Shown one piece after another: positions 10,355-19,259 of a stretch of 64,000 nucleotides of DNA. The first letter of the stretch is position 1. The number at the start of each line of letters is the position of its first letter. A program made the position numbers and the translations under genes. Location of the stretch: contig NZ_CP018477.1 of NCBI RefSeq assembly GCF_002277955.1, positions 1,922,001 to 1,986,000 of the forward strand, in the 5' to 3' direction. The DNA is from Thermogutta terrifontis (lineage in GTDB: Bacteria; Planctomycetota; Planctomycetia; Pirellulales; Thermoguttaceae). The notes beneath the pieces are model-generated. The model made no database searches. It saw only the letters and a list, made by a program, of their open reading frames with translations, and was not told the DNA's origin.

Positions 10355-10467
10355 TCATTTTGTCGAAAATCCTGCAATCCAGCTCTCGGAATGCAGGATC
10401 ATGCGACTGGCAAATCGGCAACGCACGGGATGTTGCTTTCGATTCGATCCCGTGGTTCGGATGAGTG

Positions 10468-10491
10468 AAAACGAGCTCTCGTCAGAGCTCG
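10468..10491 (-). terminator. intrinsic terminator of citrate synthase gene
   Basis: On the minus strand the arms CGAGCTCT and AGAGCTCG pair perfectly over 8 bp around a 4-base loop (10472-10491), and TTTT follows (10468-10471). The hairpin overlaps the gltA stop codon at 10482-10484. Confidence 0.8.
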
Positions 10492-11843
10492 AATTCGCCA
10501 CCGGGGAACGGACCTCCCACCGGCCGTTTGATGGAGACTTCCTGCGTGGGCTTGGGCGAACGTTTGATCAGGGGCACAAAGGGGCGCTCGGGATAACCAA
10601 TGTAAAGTTGCCGCGGACGGTGAATACGCTTGTTGGGTGTGAGGTGCATTTCACGCCAGTGGGCAATCCAGCCGGGAAGCCGTCCCAGTGCGAACAGCAC
10701 CGTAAACATGTTCTTGGGGATACCCATGGCGCGATAAATAATGCCTGAATAAAAATCGACATTGGGATAGAGCTTGCGCTCCACGAAGTACGGATCTTTC
10801 AGTGCGATTTCTTCGAGTTCCTTGGCCAACTCGAACAGTGGATCAGTGCCGATCTTCTTGGCGATCAGACGGTCGGCCACGCTCTTAATAATCTTCGCGC
10901 GAGGATCGTAGTTCTTGTAAATTCGGTGTCCGAAACCCATCAACCGGAACGGATCATTGGGATCCTTCGCCTTATCGATGTATTTCCCTATGTTGCGGTT
11001 GTCTGCGAGAATCTGCTCCAGCATGTTGATGCAGGCTTCGTTCGCCCCGCCGTGAAGTTGTCCCCAGAGGGCGCAGATTCCCGCCGAGATGGCAGAGAAA
11101 AGATTCACGTTGCTGGAACCCACCATCCGCACGGCGGACGTGCTGCAGTTCTGACCGTGATCAGCATGCAGGATCAGCAGAAGATTGAGGGCCTCCACAT
11201 AATCCGGGTCCATCCGGTAGCGTTCGCTGGGGACTGCAAACAGCATGTAGAGGAAATTCTGACAGTACGTCAGGTGATTCTGCGGGTAAACAAACGGCTG
11301 GCCGATCGACTGCTTGTAGCCAAACGCCGCGATGGTCGGCATCTTCGCCATCAGACGGTAAATGGAGAGCTGGCGCTGGGCTTCATCGAGGGGATCCAGC
11401 GAATCCTTGCAATAGATGGCCAGAGCCCCCACCACTGAACTGAGGATGGCCATGGGGTGTGCATCGGGCGGAAAACCCGCGAAGAGCTGCTTCATTCCCT
11501 CGTGGAGGAGCGTGTGCCGGCGGATGTTGTCGCGAAATTCCTCCAGTTGGTCGGCAGTGGGCAATTCTCCGTAAATGAGCAGGTACGCCACTTCGAGAAA
11601 ATCGCAACGCTCGGCAAGCTCTTCGATCCGGTAACCGCGATAGCGAAGAATCCCCTTTTCACCATCGATATACGTGATGCTGCTGGTCGTACCGCCGGTG
11701 TTGGCAAAGCCGTCATCCAGCGTGATGTAACCAGTCATCTGATAGAGCTTGGATATATCAATGACTCGGTTACCCTCCGTACCCACGCGGATAGGCAGTT
11801 CGTACTCTTTGCCGTCCAGAATCAGCTTTGCGACCTCTCCCAT
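10482..11843 (-). CDS. gltA: citrate synthase (type II)
   Basis: This enzyme condenses acetyl-CoA with oxaloacetate to start the TCA cycle. The ATG at 11843 is preferred over the in-frame TTG at 11855 because GGGAG lies five bases before the ATG. The 453-residue protein shows the family's catalytic residues: His in GQLHGGANEA, His in GFGHRIYKNYDPR and Asp in NVDFYSGIIY. The N-terminal beta domain (from about residue 5, LILDGKEYELPIRVGTEG) is that of the larger, hexameric Gram-negative type. The gene is monocistronic on this strand, with a strong terminator overlapping its stop and a gene-free 547 bp upstream. Confidence 0.97.
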   Translation of the reverse strand: MGEVAKLILDGKEYELPIRVGTEGNRVIDISKLYQMTGYITLDDGFANTGGTTSSITYIDGEKGILRYRGYRIEELAERCDFLEVAYLLIYGELPTADQLEEFRDNIRRHTLLHEGMKQLFAGFPPDAHPMAILSSVVGALAIYCKDSLDPLDEAQRQLSIYRLMAKMPTIAAFGYKQSIGQPFVYPQNHLTYCQNFLYMLFAVPSERYRMDPDYVEALNLLLILHADHGQNCSTSAVRMVGSSNVNLFSAISAGICALWGQLHGGANEACINMLEQILADNRNIGKYIDKAKDPNDPFRLMGFGHRIYKNYDPRAKIIKSVADRLIAKKIGTDPLFELAKELEEIALKDPYFVERKLYPNVDFYSGIIYRAMGIPKNMFTVLFALGRLPGWIAHWREMHLTPNKRIHRPRQLYIGYPERPFVPLIKRSPKPTQEVSIKRPVGGPFPGGEFEL

Positions 11844-12390
11844 AGACGCTCCCAATCATTCGGTGAGAGAAAATAGCGTAAACGGTTTGCAGACCTTCCC
11901 CCCTCCCTGCGACCAACACTTTGCTCCAAAAAACAGCATTTTACGGCGCAATAACCCCTGCGACCAGATACCGCTTTGCCAGGTTGCCCGACTGATTGCC
12001 GAAAATCCCGACAAAAGCCCGACGGAATCGGCAAGCTTGCCGATTTGACACGGGCCAGATCTAAACTATCATGATAAAACAAGTCATAATGATGTGCAAC
12101 TAGTGGCTGTAACAATTGCCATTCTCCGGCCGTTGAGAATTCTCTCCCAAGGGGAGCGTCGAACCCGCCGAGACCGGTTCGTGCTGCGTAGGCCCATCAA
12201 AAACCGGCGCCCTTGGCACACATGGTCTATCAATGAACACGACACACAAAACGGAGGAGCCGCTCCCAGTCACTCCCCCTGGCAGCATGATGCGATAAGG
12301 CACACTGGCACTTCTGTGCGGCTATCTGTTCAAAAGAAAAGAAGAGTTGTTGAAGGCGAAATCGCCACAAAATTGTGTGGCCCAGGAGTG
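11844..12390. other. gene-free stretch upstream of gltA
   Basis: No open frame here has a plausible start, ribosome-binding site or protein-like composition. It should hold the gltA promoter (minus strand) and the end of the transcript from the SH3-like gene. I could not pick a convincing -35/-10 pair. An AT-rich patch around 12060-12095 contains the short palindrome TATCATGATA. Confidence 0.5.
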
Positions 12391-14022
12391 CTACGGGGCT
12401 GACCGCTGGGCCAGAATTGAGTTTTCCCGTCTCTTCTCCGGTGGATCCAGGAGTTGCACCGACTCTGCCACGAGGAGAGGGCCGCGCCCATCGGCGGACC
12501 GGACTTTTCGGCCGACGATTCCGACCTGGTGGCCAATGTAGGTGCGGAGCAGCGTCCCCGGAGCAGGACGGACATAGGCTTCGATCTCCCCCCGCTCGTT
12601 GATGACCTGATAAGGTGGGTCGGACGGACGTCTCACCTGTGCTCGAACGAGGCGTCCCACCGCGTCGAAGCGCTGGCGGCGCAGTTCGTTCAACTCCTGG
12701 GCAATCTCCTCTCTGGTCGGGATAGGCCGGTCTGCCTGCCCCATTTCGGGAGCGACCTGCGCCTGGTGCTGGGCGAGCGGCTGAATTGCATTGGTCGCGT
12801 TGCTCAGCGGTTGCGTGACAAACGACGCCTGCGCCACTTCGGGAGCGGCCGGGGGAGACTCCGGTGCGAACGGCAGGCGGGGAACCGCGGGGCCGGCCAC
12901 GGTCTGGAAAGACGTGGCCAGAGTTGGAGGAGCAGCAGGGATCACGACCCGGGTGGCGGGTGGGGGTATCTCCGTCAAAGTCGGTGGACCTGAAAACACG
13001 GTCGCCGAAGTATCAGGAGTTGGTGGTATCGTGGGCGATCGCATACCCGGGAAACCCGCGGAAACGACGCCAGAAGATAACGTGGCTTTGGCGGCCTGGG
13101 CGATGTGCCTGGCTTCGGCAGTACGCTCGGCGAGGGCCTTCAAACGGGTCACCTGGGAGGGGGACAGCGGTTGCGCGGCCAGATTAGCCAGAGCGTCTTC
13201 AAGGGGCTTCAGATCCCATGTTGTTGGGTCCTGTGTCAGCATTCTTGTGAATTGGGCCTCGATTTGATCCAGACGTGCGTCCACAGATACCCGCCCCAGT
13301 GCATCGAAGCTCGTACCGCCCGCGGTTGCGGATCTCAGGGAGCGGTTCTCGGAACCTCCGCCGGGTTGGGCGTGAGGGTTTGAGAGGACACTGGAGCGAG
13401 CTGAGGCGTTTCCCGCTGGTCGCCACCCGTCGCCCTGCCCTGCCCCGCCCATCATGCCGGGCAAGAGAAACGACGCTGGCTCGACGGTACTGGTGTTTTC
13501 CGTAGCGTCGTTTCCTCGACGGGAGGAGGGGTCCCGCGATGGTTTTCCACCCTGGTTTGACGATCCTGACGGGGCGGAAGTAGGCACGGTGAGTTCTTTT
13601 AACTGGGACGTCGTTATCCATACGGTTTGGCCGTCAGCCAATCGGACGGCCGACCAACCGCCGGGATCGTCCACAATCCACTCAACGACGTCCCCGGCAC
13701 CAATCGTCGCGGCGAAAGGGTAAGTTTCGCTGGGACCAGTTCGCCCTGGGATGGATATTCCCGGCATGGCAGGGTTGACCTCTCGCCACACCTGGTCGGG
13801 AGGCACCTCGCCGCGGCATAGCAGCGAGGCAAAAAGAACGACAGAGCCAGCCAGCAGTGCCAGCCTCACAAGTCCGGCGAGGTTTTTGCGCCATCCGCGC
13901 TGAGCTGGCCAGTTAAAGCCGGGTTGCTTCGTGGGAAAATCGGCAGCCTGCGGGAGAAAGGCCGCTACAACCGCGCTTCGATGTTGCCGGTTGACGAAAG
14001 GTCGGTTTGGGGACCCTTCCAT
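12391..14022 (-). CDS. single-span envelope protein with SH3-like domains, function unknown
   Basis: ATG 14022 follows AGGA at suitable distance; an in-frame TTG at 14040 is less likely. The 543-residue protein has a basic N-terminus, then one hydrophobic segment near residues 50-70 (LVRLALLAGSVVLFASLLC), serving as a membrane anchor or signal peptide. A bacterial-SH3-like region at about 80-150 follows (AGDVVEWIVDDPGGWSAVRLADGQTVWI). A long Pro/Ala/Thr-rich middle follows, with a short helical patch near 260-330. The C-terminus is a second compact SH3-like patch (INERGEIEAYVRPAPG, GHQVGIVGRKV). Such layouts are common in planctomycete envelope proteins of unknown role. No operon partner is evident: gltA lies 547 bp downstream and a divergent gene starts 375 bp upstream. 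Confidence 0.7.
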   Translation of the reverse strand: MEGSPNRPFVNRQHRSAVVAAFLPQAADFPTKQPGFNWPAQRGWRKNLAGLVRLALLAGSVVLFASLLCRGEVPPDQVWREVNPAMPGISIPGRTGPSETYPFAATIGAGDVVEWIVDDPGGWSAVRLADGQTVWITTSQLKELTVPTSAPSGSSNQGGKPSRDPSSRRGNDATENTSTVEPASFLLPGMMGGAGQGDGWRPAGNASARSSVLSNPHAQPGGGSENRSLRSATAGGTSFDALGRVSVDARLDQIEAQFTRMLTQDPTTWDLKPLEDALANLAAQPLSPSQVTRLKALAERTAEARHIAQAAKATLSSGVVSAGFPGMRSPTIPPTPDTSATVFSGPPTLTEIPPPATRVVIPAAPPTLATSFQTVAGPAVPRLPFAPESPPAAPEVAQASFVTQPLSNATNAIQPLAQHQAQVAPEMGQADRPIPTREEIAQELNELRRQRFDAVGRLVRAQVRRPSDPPYQVINERGEIEAYVRPAPGTLLRTYIGHQVGIVGRKVRSADGRGPLLVAESVQLLDPPEKRRENSILAQRSAP

Positions 14023-14397
14023 GGGACGGTTTCCTGACAACTGAGGATGTTAGCTCAACTGAGAAGACAATGGCTCGTGGGGCTTATAACAAATAAAGCA
14101 ATGTCGGGGCAAGATCGCCGTGGAAAACGTGAGTTACAAAAGAATAAAAAGGTTAGGACGAGAAATCCGCGTAAAGTAGAGAACAAGATCACGAGAGTTT
14201 AAAGTTGGGCGACCGGCCAACCTGTTGAAGGAATCGTCCCCGAAGATCAGCCGGGTGTGTGACGACATATTGCCATCCGGAGACTTGTCCGCGCCACTGG
14301 CAAACGGCCGCTGAGGGCAGTATCCTAACGGCGGGCTGGTCACAGGTCGTGAAAGACCGACAGGTCGTTGGGCCTTCGTTATTTGGAGGGAATCGCC
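14023..14397. other. divergent intergenic region
   Basis: This 375 bp lies between the SH3-like gene (minus) and the ceramidase-like gene (plus), so it must carry both promoters. It is AT-rich at 14090-14180. I see no tRNA, small gene or clear hexamer pair. Confidence 0.5.
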
Positions 14398-15861
14398 GTG
14401 ATAGGCACTCGCACTATGGTGACTTTTGTCTCAGGGTTTCTTTGCTGGATGGCAGTGGTGAAGACCTTGGCCTGGGAGTCGGAAGCAGCCAATGTCCCAG
14501 AATCTAAGGTTCTCAAAGCGGGTGCAGCTGCAAGCAACATCACACCCTGGCTCGATGAGCCGATCGTGGGTGGATGGTCGTCACCCCCGGGAAAATACAT
14601 CCACGATGAGCTATTTGCGCGTGCCCTTGTGCTGGATGATGGAACGACGAAGGTGGCGATCGTCGTGGTGGATAATCTCGGACTGGCCCGGGAGGTATGC
14701 GATCTGGCCAAAAGGTGGATTCGGGAACAGACGGATATTCCGGAAGATCATATTTTGATCGCAGCAACACACACGCACTCTTCGATCAGTGCAAGGCCGG
14801 CGAGCGTTCTCAAGCCAGATCCTCAAATGTCCGACTACGCGACATTTGTGGCGCGGAGAATATCAGATGGAGTTCGCTGCGCAGTGGCCCGTCTGGAACC
14901 GGCTCGCATCGCCTGGGCCACCTTGGACGTTCCCGAGCACCTCAACAATCGCCGATGGTTCATGAAACCTGGTGTTCGGTTAGTGAACCCGTTTGGTGGG
15001 GAGGACAAAGTCCGCATGAATCCGCCAGCGGGCAGTCCGGACCTGGTGGAGCCTGCTGGTCCGGTGGATCCCCAACTTGCCTTCATTTCTGTGCAGTCCC
15101 GTGACGGTCGGCCGATTGCTCTGTTGGCAAACTACTCGTTGCACTATGTGGGAGGAGTTGGCTCCAACCACATTTCTGCGGACTACTTTGGCGTTTTTGC
15201 TGATCGGATCCAGCAACTTCTTGGTGCGGACCGTCTCGATCCCCCCTTTGTTGGAATGCTTTCCAACGGAGCGAGTGGGGACGTCAACAACATCTCGTTC
15301 CGACAGCCGCGGCCTCCGAAAAAGCCGTACGAGCAGATGCGTTACGTCGCTTATGACCTGGCCCAGAAAGTCTTCGACGCTCATCAGTCGCTTCAATGGC
15401 ATAATTGGGTGCCCCTGGGGATGCGACAGCGAGAACTCGTGTTGAAAGTGCGCAAACCAACACCTGAGCAACTGAAGCGGGCACAGGAAATTCTCGCCGG
15501 GGCGCCCCCACTTCCGGAGCGGCCGCATGAAGAAATTTACGCCCATCGCGTCATTCAGCAACAGGAGGCCCCTGAAACCATTTCCGTCCCCTTGCAGGCC
15601 GTTCGCATCGGAGATCTCGGCATCGCCGCAATTCCGTTCGAAGTCTTCGCCGAGATCGGACTGGAAATCCGGGAAAAAAGTCCATTTCGCCCGACGTTCA
15701 CCATTTCCCACGCAAACGGCTCATACGGTTATCTGCCCACTCCTCGCCAGCACGAACTGGGCGGCTACGAAACCTGGCTGGGCACGTGCAAAGTCGAGGA
15801 ACAGGCCTCGGTCAAGATAACCGAGGCGATCTTGGAGATGTTCCAGGAGCTTCGGCCTTAG
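14398..15861 (+). CDS. secreted neutral/alkaline ceramidase-like hydrolase
   Basis: The GTG at 14398 is chosen because GGAGGG stands eight bases upstream and a signal peptide follows (TMVTFVSGFLCWMAVVKTLA). The 487-residue protein matches the N-terminal catalytic region of neutral/alkaline non-lysosomal ceramidases. Evidence is the strand KAGAAASNITPW, the metal-site-like ATHTHSS, the second histidine motif NYSLHYVGG, and SNGASGDVNN. A C-terminal strand FTISHANGSYGYLPT also fits. Classical ceramidases hydrolyse ceramide amides, but this family is large in planctomycetes and most members are uncharacterised, so the substrate is open. An extended stem-loop (GGCCAA/TTGGCC near 15862-15898) in the 68 bp before the convergent gene may end both transcripts. 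Confidence 0.85.
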   Translation: MIGTRTMVTFVSGFLCWMAVVKTLAWESEAANVPESKVLKAGAAASNITPWLDEPIVGGWSSPPGKYIHDELFARALVLDDGTTKVAIVVVDNLGLAREVCDLAKRWIREQTDIPEDHILIAATHTHSSISARPASVLKPDPQMSDYATFVARRISDGVRCAVARLEPARIAWATLDVPEHLNNRRWFMKPGVRLVNPFGGEDKVRMNPPAGSPDLVEPAGPVDPQLAFISVQSRDGRPIALLANYSLHYVGGVGSNHISADYFGVFADRIQQLLGADRLDPPFVGMLSNGASGDVNNISFRQPRPPKKPYEQMRYVAYDLAQKVFDAHQSLQWHNWVPLGMRQRELVLKVRKPTPEQLKRAQEILAGAPPLPERPHEEIYAHRVIQQQEAPETISVPLQAVRIGDLGIAAIPFEVFAEIGLEIREKSPFRPTFTISHANGSYGYLPTPRQHELGGYETWLGTCKVEEQASVKITEAILEMFQELRP

Positions 15862-15929
15862 TGGCCAAATTGGCCGTGGGCCGATCCCCACTTGGCCAGT
15901 TTGTCTGGCTGTCATTCAGTCCGATGCGC

Positions 15930-18833
15930 TCACGGTTGGAGGGGCTCGCCAAAGGCGATGACCGTCACCTTCGCCCGATGATGGACCTGCGGGGGAGTCT
16001 CCGCAGCGCAACTAAAGTGAATTGTGTTGACGCCATTTTGCAGCTCGGGAATCTCTCCTTCTATCTGCGCGGTTTGAGTGAGGGTTCCTCGGGCGTCGTA
16101 CACGCGCACGTCCCCCGAGCCGTCAAATTCCAGGTAATCCCCGCTGGCAAGCGGTACCGGGAAAGTGATGCGCCGCCCGTTCAGCTCCAGTGCTGGGCGG
16201 GTCAATTTTATTGAAACAATGGGCATAACGCGGACGGGGCTGATGAGGCATGTCGTACTTCCCTGCACTGGCACATTGTTGAGGTAGATGTTGAGCTCAC
16301 TCACATGGTCCCGGATGAGCGGAGATCGGTAAACGACGGCATAATAGCTTCCATATGGCCACACGTAGCGGTGGAATTCGTCGGCGTCGCGTTCCCGCAA
16401 AAGCAGCTCAAAATATCTCCAACCTTGGAAGTCGAGATGAACGTAGTGCTCGTCGCATGTGGGCCAGTAATGGAGGGGATTGCTTAACTGGAGATTTAAT
16501 ACTGCCCCACTTCCGTCCCCCCGCACCCATACTCCCAGCGCCGCTCGGTCCTCGAAATTAATTGGGGGCTCAAAGGCCTTTGTGACCTTCGCCCAGGCAC
16601 CTCTTGGCGAATTGCCCGAGTTGCGCACAAAAAACTTTCCACTTTGCTTTCCAGCCTTGACGTCGTCCTGAACAAGTTCAAACTGTGCTGTGACGTTCGC
16701 TGCCTGAGCCGCCTGACCAAGTTCGTCCGCCGACTTCAAAGAGAGAATTTCCAGAGCACGCGGACCCTCGTAGGGTTCTACGCCATAGAGGGCCTGGATC
16801 CGGACACGCAGCGGCTGGGCCGAATAACGATTGGTCACCTGCCATGTGTCACTCTCCGGAATGGCCGCCGTGATCTTGTGGGACATGTAATCCACGGGGT
16901 AAAACCTCCAGGAACCGTCTGCCCGAACCTCCAAATGGAAATCCTGGCCCTCTTCTTTAAGTCGATCACGGATAGTCTGAGGAACCTGCTGGGAAAGCCG
17001 CAACCGCTCGTAGTGGGCAAGCATTTTCAGGTATTCTGGCTGCCGGGCACAGGGAGGATTAGGACCGGGAGCGATTCCCTGAAATGAAAGCGGCATTCCG
17101 TAGGCAAGGGCTTTGGCACACAGATATTCAAACTCGTCGGGGAGTTCGGCGTCGTGATCCTGGGTGGGGCCGAGGATCGCCCACCAACCAAGCTGCGCCG
17201 GCAGTAAAGTACTTCGCCGGTGCTCTTCATTGGATCGGCAATGCCAGTCCACAAACGGTTTCAGACCCCAATTGGGATGATCCCACGCCCCCAGGCGAGA
17301 ATGGAAAGCCCAGGAATGGTAGTCCCAGCAACTGGCCTCAACCAGTGCCGGACGCTTGAGTCGCCGGAAAATAGCCTCGCGCATCCGACTGATCCCGTAC
17401 CATCCACCGGGCATGCCTTCGGCCCCATCCATGTAGATCATGTCAAATCCACAGGTGTTGTACACATCGGCGATGGCCTGGGCAATTTCGTCGACAAGCG
17501 TGGACTTTTCGTCGGGCAAAAAGCAGCCATAACGCACGAAGAGGTGATCAACCGAACTCCCAGGCGCGTGACTCTGAGGCTTTGTTCCGAACGCTCCCCG
17601 CTTACACCCAGTGAAGCCGTAGGGAGGTTCCTGGGCCAGGCCACTGTACTGAATGAGCTCATCCCCAATCCGAAGGACATTTCCTCGACTGCCGTAAGCC
17701 CAGACCGTATCCAGGTCACCCGGCTTTTCCTGAACGATGATCCGATCGGCATTCTCATCGAGCGCCGCTGCAAGGGTGAATCGGGCGTCCACCGCCAACC
17801 GAGGATCGGGGTGTGGCGTGACCCAGGGATCGGCTGGCGAAATACAGCCCGTGAGCGTGTGCATGCCGGCCTTCAAGCCTGCTGCATGGATTTTTTCCAC
17901 CACCTGGCGCAATCCCTCGATTCCGTGAGGAAAAAGATTTTTTCGCGGTTGGTAATGTCCGAGGGTCTGCTCCCACCCGATCATATGGATTTCGGCAATG
18001 CCCGCGTTCCTGGCGAGTTCGATCCAGTCATCCGCATTCTCTTCGGAGACGGTCGCAAAAACGTAGGAGCCCTGGGTTTCCGGGGCATCCGAAGCCCAAG
18101 GGCCGCCGAGTGGCGAGCGAATGGCCTCCTCTGCTTCCAGCATTTCCCGAAGCGCGTCTCGAAGGCCTGGCGTTGGACATCCGACGAGGGCCACCGCCGC
18201 CCCGCCAAAGCCGTGTTCACGGTAGGCCACGGCAGAGATACTCGCGGCTTGCGAAGGTTCCTGCGAACTCCCTGGTTGGCCGCCGGAAGACTGACCGGTT
18301 GTCAGCCGCACACTGTGGACCTGGCCGAGCACGAGTAAGTTGAGCGATCGCACGGCTACGGCGAAGTTATCGTCCTGCGCAATTCCCGAAATGCTGCTTG
18401 TCAACTGTGACGGCTTGACGAGCAAGTTGAGCAGGCGAATTTCATCTGCGTCACCTTCGACTGACTTAATGCCAAACGTAAAATGATGCCGCCGGGACGT
18501 AACTTCCAGCACGACGCGCCCATTTTCGAATTCCACAGTGAGTGTGTCACCGTTTTTCGTGCATCGCCGAGGAACAAACGTTTTCCCCGCCTGGCGGTAC
18601 GTCACGATGTACCCGGTTTGAGTCGTGATGAGTTGTTCGCCCTGGCCGACTTTGTCCGTTAAGCTCAGATTTCGACCATCGGGGCCGACGACATACCGGA
18701 CGAATTCGTTCTCCAGGACGATTTCCTGGCTGAGACAGGGTGCACGCAGGCCGGTCCAGAGAGCGACGACGATGACCAGGAGACCGCCCTGGTGCACCGG
18801 TAACACTGACCGGGAGTTTCGCAATGACCGCAT
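15930..18833 (-). CDS. large secreted glycoside-hydrolase-like protein (967 aa)
   Basis: The ATG at 18833 has AAGGAG seven bases upstream and opens a signal peptide (GGLLVIVVALWTGLRAPCLS); the longer open frame to 19022 is a shadow. An N-terminal beta region (about 35-260) is followed by a probable TIM barrel (about 270-720) with GYEQTLGHYQ-like, GMHTLTGCISPADPW and FDMIYMDGAEGMPGG strands. Asp in YMDGAEG sits where retaining glycosidases of the alpha-galactosidase type have their nucleophile. A C-terminal jelly-roll-like region (about 760-967) may bind carbohydrate. I do not recognise a named family. It would act outside the cytoplasm on a glycan. It converges on the ceramidase-like gene with a 68 bp gap. 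Confidence 0.75.
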   Translation of the reverse strand: MRSLRNSRSVLPVHQGGLLVIVVALWTGLRAPCLSQEIVLENEFVRYVVGPDGRNLSLTDKVGQGEQLITTQTGYIVTYRQAGKTFVPRRCTKNGDTLTVEFENGRVVLEVTSRRHHFTFGIKSVEGDADEIRLLNLLVKPSQLTSSISGIAQDDNFAVAVRSLNLLVLGQVHSVRLTTGQSSGGQPGSSQEPSQAASISAVAYREHGFGGAAVALVGCPTPGLRDALREMLEAEEAIRSPLGGPWASDAPETQGSYVFATVSEENADDWIELARNAGIAEIHMIGWEQTLGHYQPRKNLFPHGIEGLRQVVEKIHAAGLKAGMHTLTGCISPADPWVTPHPDPRLAVDARFTLAAALDENADRIIVQEKPGDLDTVWAYGSRGNVLRIGDELIQYSGLAQEPPYGFTGCKRGAFGTKPQSHAPGSSVDHLFVRYGCFLPDEKSTLVDEIAQAIADVYNTCGFDMIYMDGAEGMPGGWYGISRMREAIFRRLKRPALVEASCWDYHSWAFHSRLGAWDHPNWGLKPFVDWHCRSNEEHRRSTLLPAQLGWWAILGPTQDHDAELPDEFEYLCAKALAYGMPLSFQGIAPGPNPPCARQPEYLKMLAHYERLRLSQQVPQTIRDRLKEEGQDFHLEVRADGSWRFYPVDYMSHKITAAIPESDTWQVTNRYSAQPLRVRIQALYGVEPYEGPRALEILSLKSADELGQAAQAANVTAQFELVQDDVKAGKQSGKFFVRNSGNSPRGAWAKVTKAFEPPINFEDRAALGVWVRGDGSGAVLNLQLSNPLHYWPTCDEHYVHLDFQGWRYFELLLRERDADEFHRYVWPYGSYYAVVYRSPLIRDHVSELNIYLNNVPVQGSTTCLISPVRVMPIVSIKLTRPALELNGRRITFPVPLASGDYLEFDGSGDVRVYDARGTLTQTAQIEGEIPELQNGVNTIHFSCAAETPPQVHHRAKVTVIAFGEPLQP

Positions 18834-19259
18834 GGTTGAACTCCTTCGGAAAAACGAAATGGTTGACCGCCAGAGGTCCTTGCACCGTAGCAGACCTCTT
18901 CGAGAATGGGAAAACGTGCCACGATTCCGCCGCGTTGGATTATGACACTTCCCGCCCGTGGCGGAAAGATCCACACGGGAATGGCCCTGAGCCATCCCCA
19001 TTTTTGCAAAAACCCATGACACGCCACGAGCGCAAAGCGCCGCAGGGGCAATTCATGAATTGCCCCCACCAGTGCGTGGCCCGGGTGCAACCGGGCGCTC
19101 CGGTCGCTCGCATGGTTCGGGTGCGACCGGGATGCTCGGTCGGCGTGGAAGCCGGACCTGTTAAAAGGACGCCTTTCACGGCGTCCATCCAACTCTCATG
19201 GGAATGGCTTGGTCTAACACTTTTTGACGAAAGCGTATCGTGAAAGGACATCGCGAGCT
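18834..19259. other. divergent intergenic region carrying repeat copy A
   Basis: Apart from the dispersed repeat at 19001-19175, this stretch must hold the promoters of the minus-strand glycosidase-like gene and the plus-strand nuclease gene. No small gene or clear promoter hexamers were identified. Confidence 0.5.
19001..19175 (+). repeat. dispersed intergenic palindromic repeat, copy A
   Basis: The left edge reads TTTTTGCAAAAAC (19001-19013), then ACGAGCGCAAAGCG, then a perfect 22 bp palindrome at 19045-19066 with core AATTCATGAATT between GGGGC and GCCCC. The left flank matches copies B and C. The right flank diverges, except for CGGACCTG near 19157. Confidence 0.85.

Noticed and set aside
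10369-10399. Intrinsic terminator after the PpiC-type gene
   Set aside because: The 8 bp inverted repeat is perfect, but the loop is 15 bases and no T-run follows.
17220-18338. Plus-strand open frame of 372 codons
   Set aside because: It lies wholly inside the minus-strand 967-residue gene, has no ribosome-binding site and no protein-like motifs.
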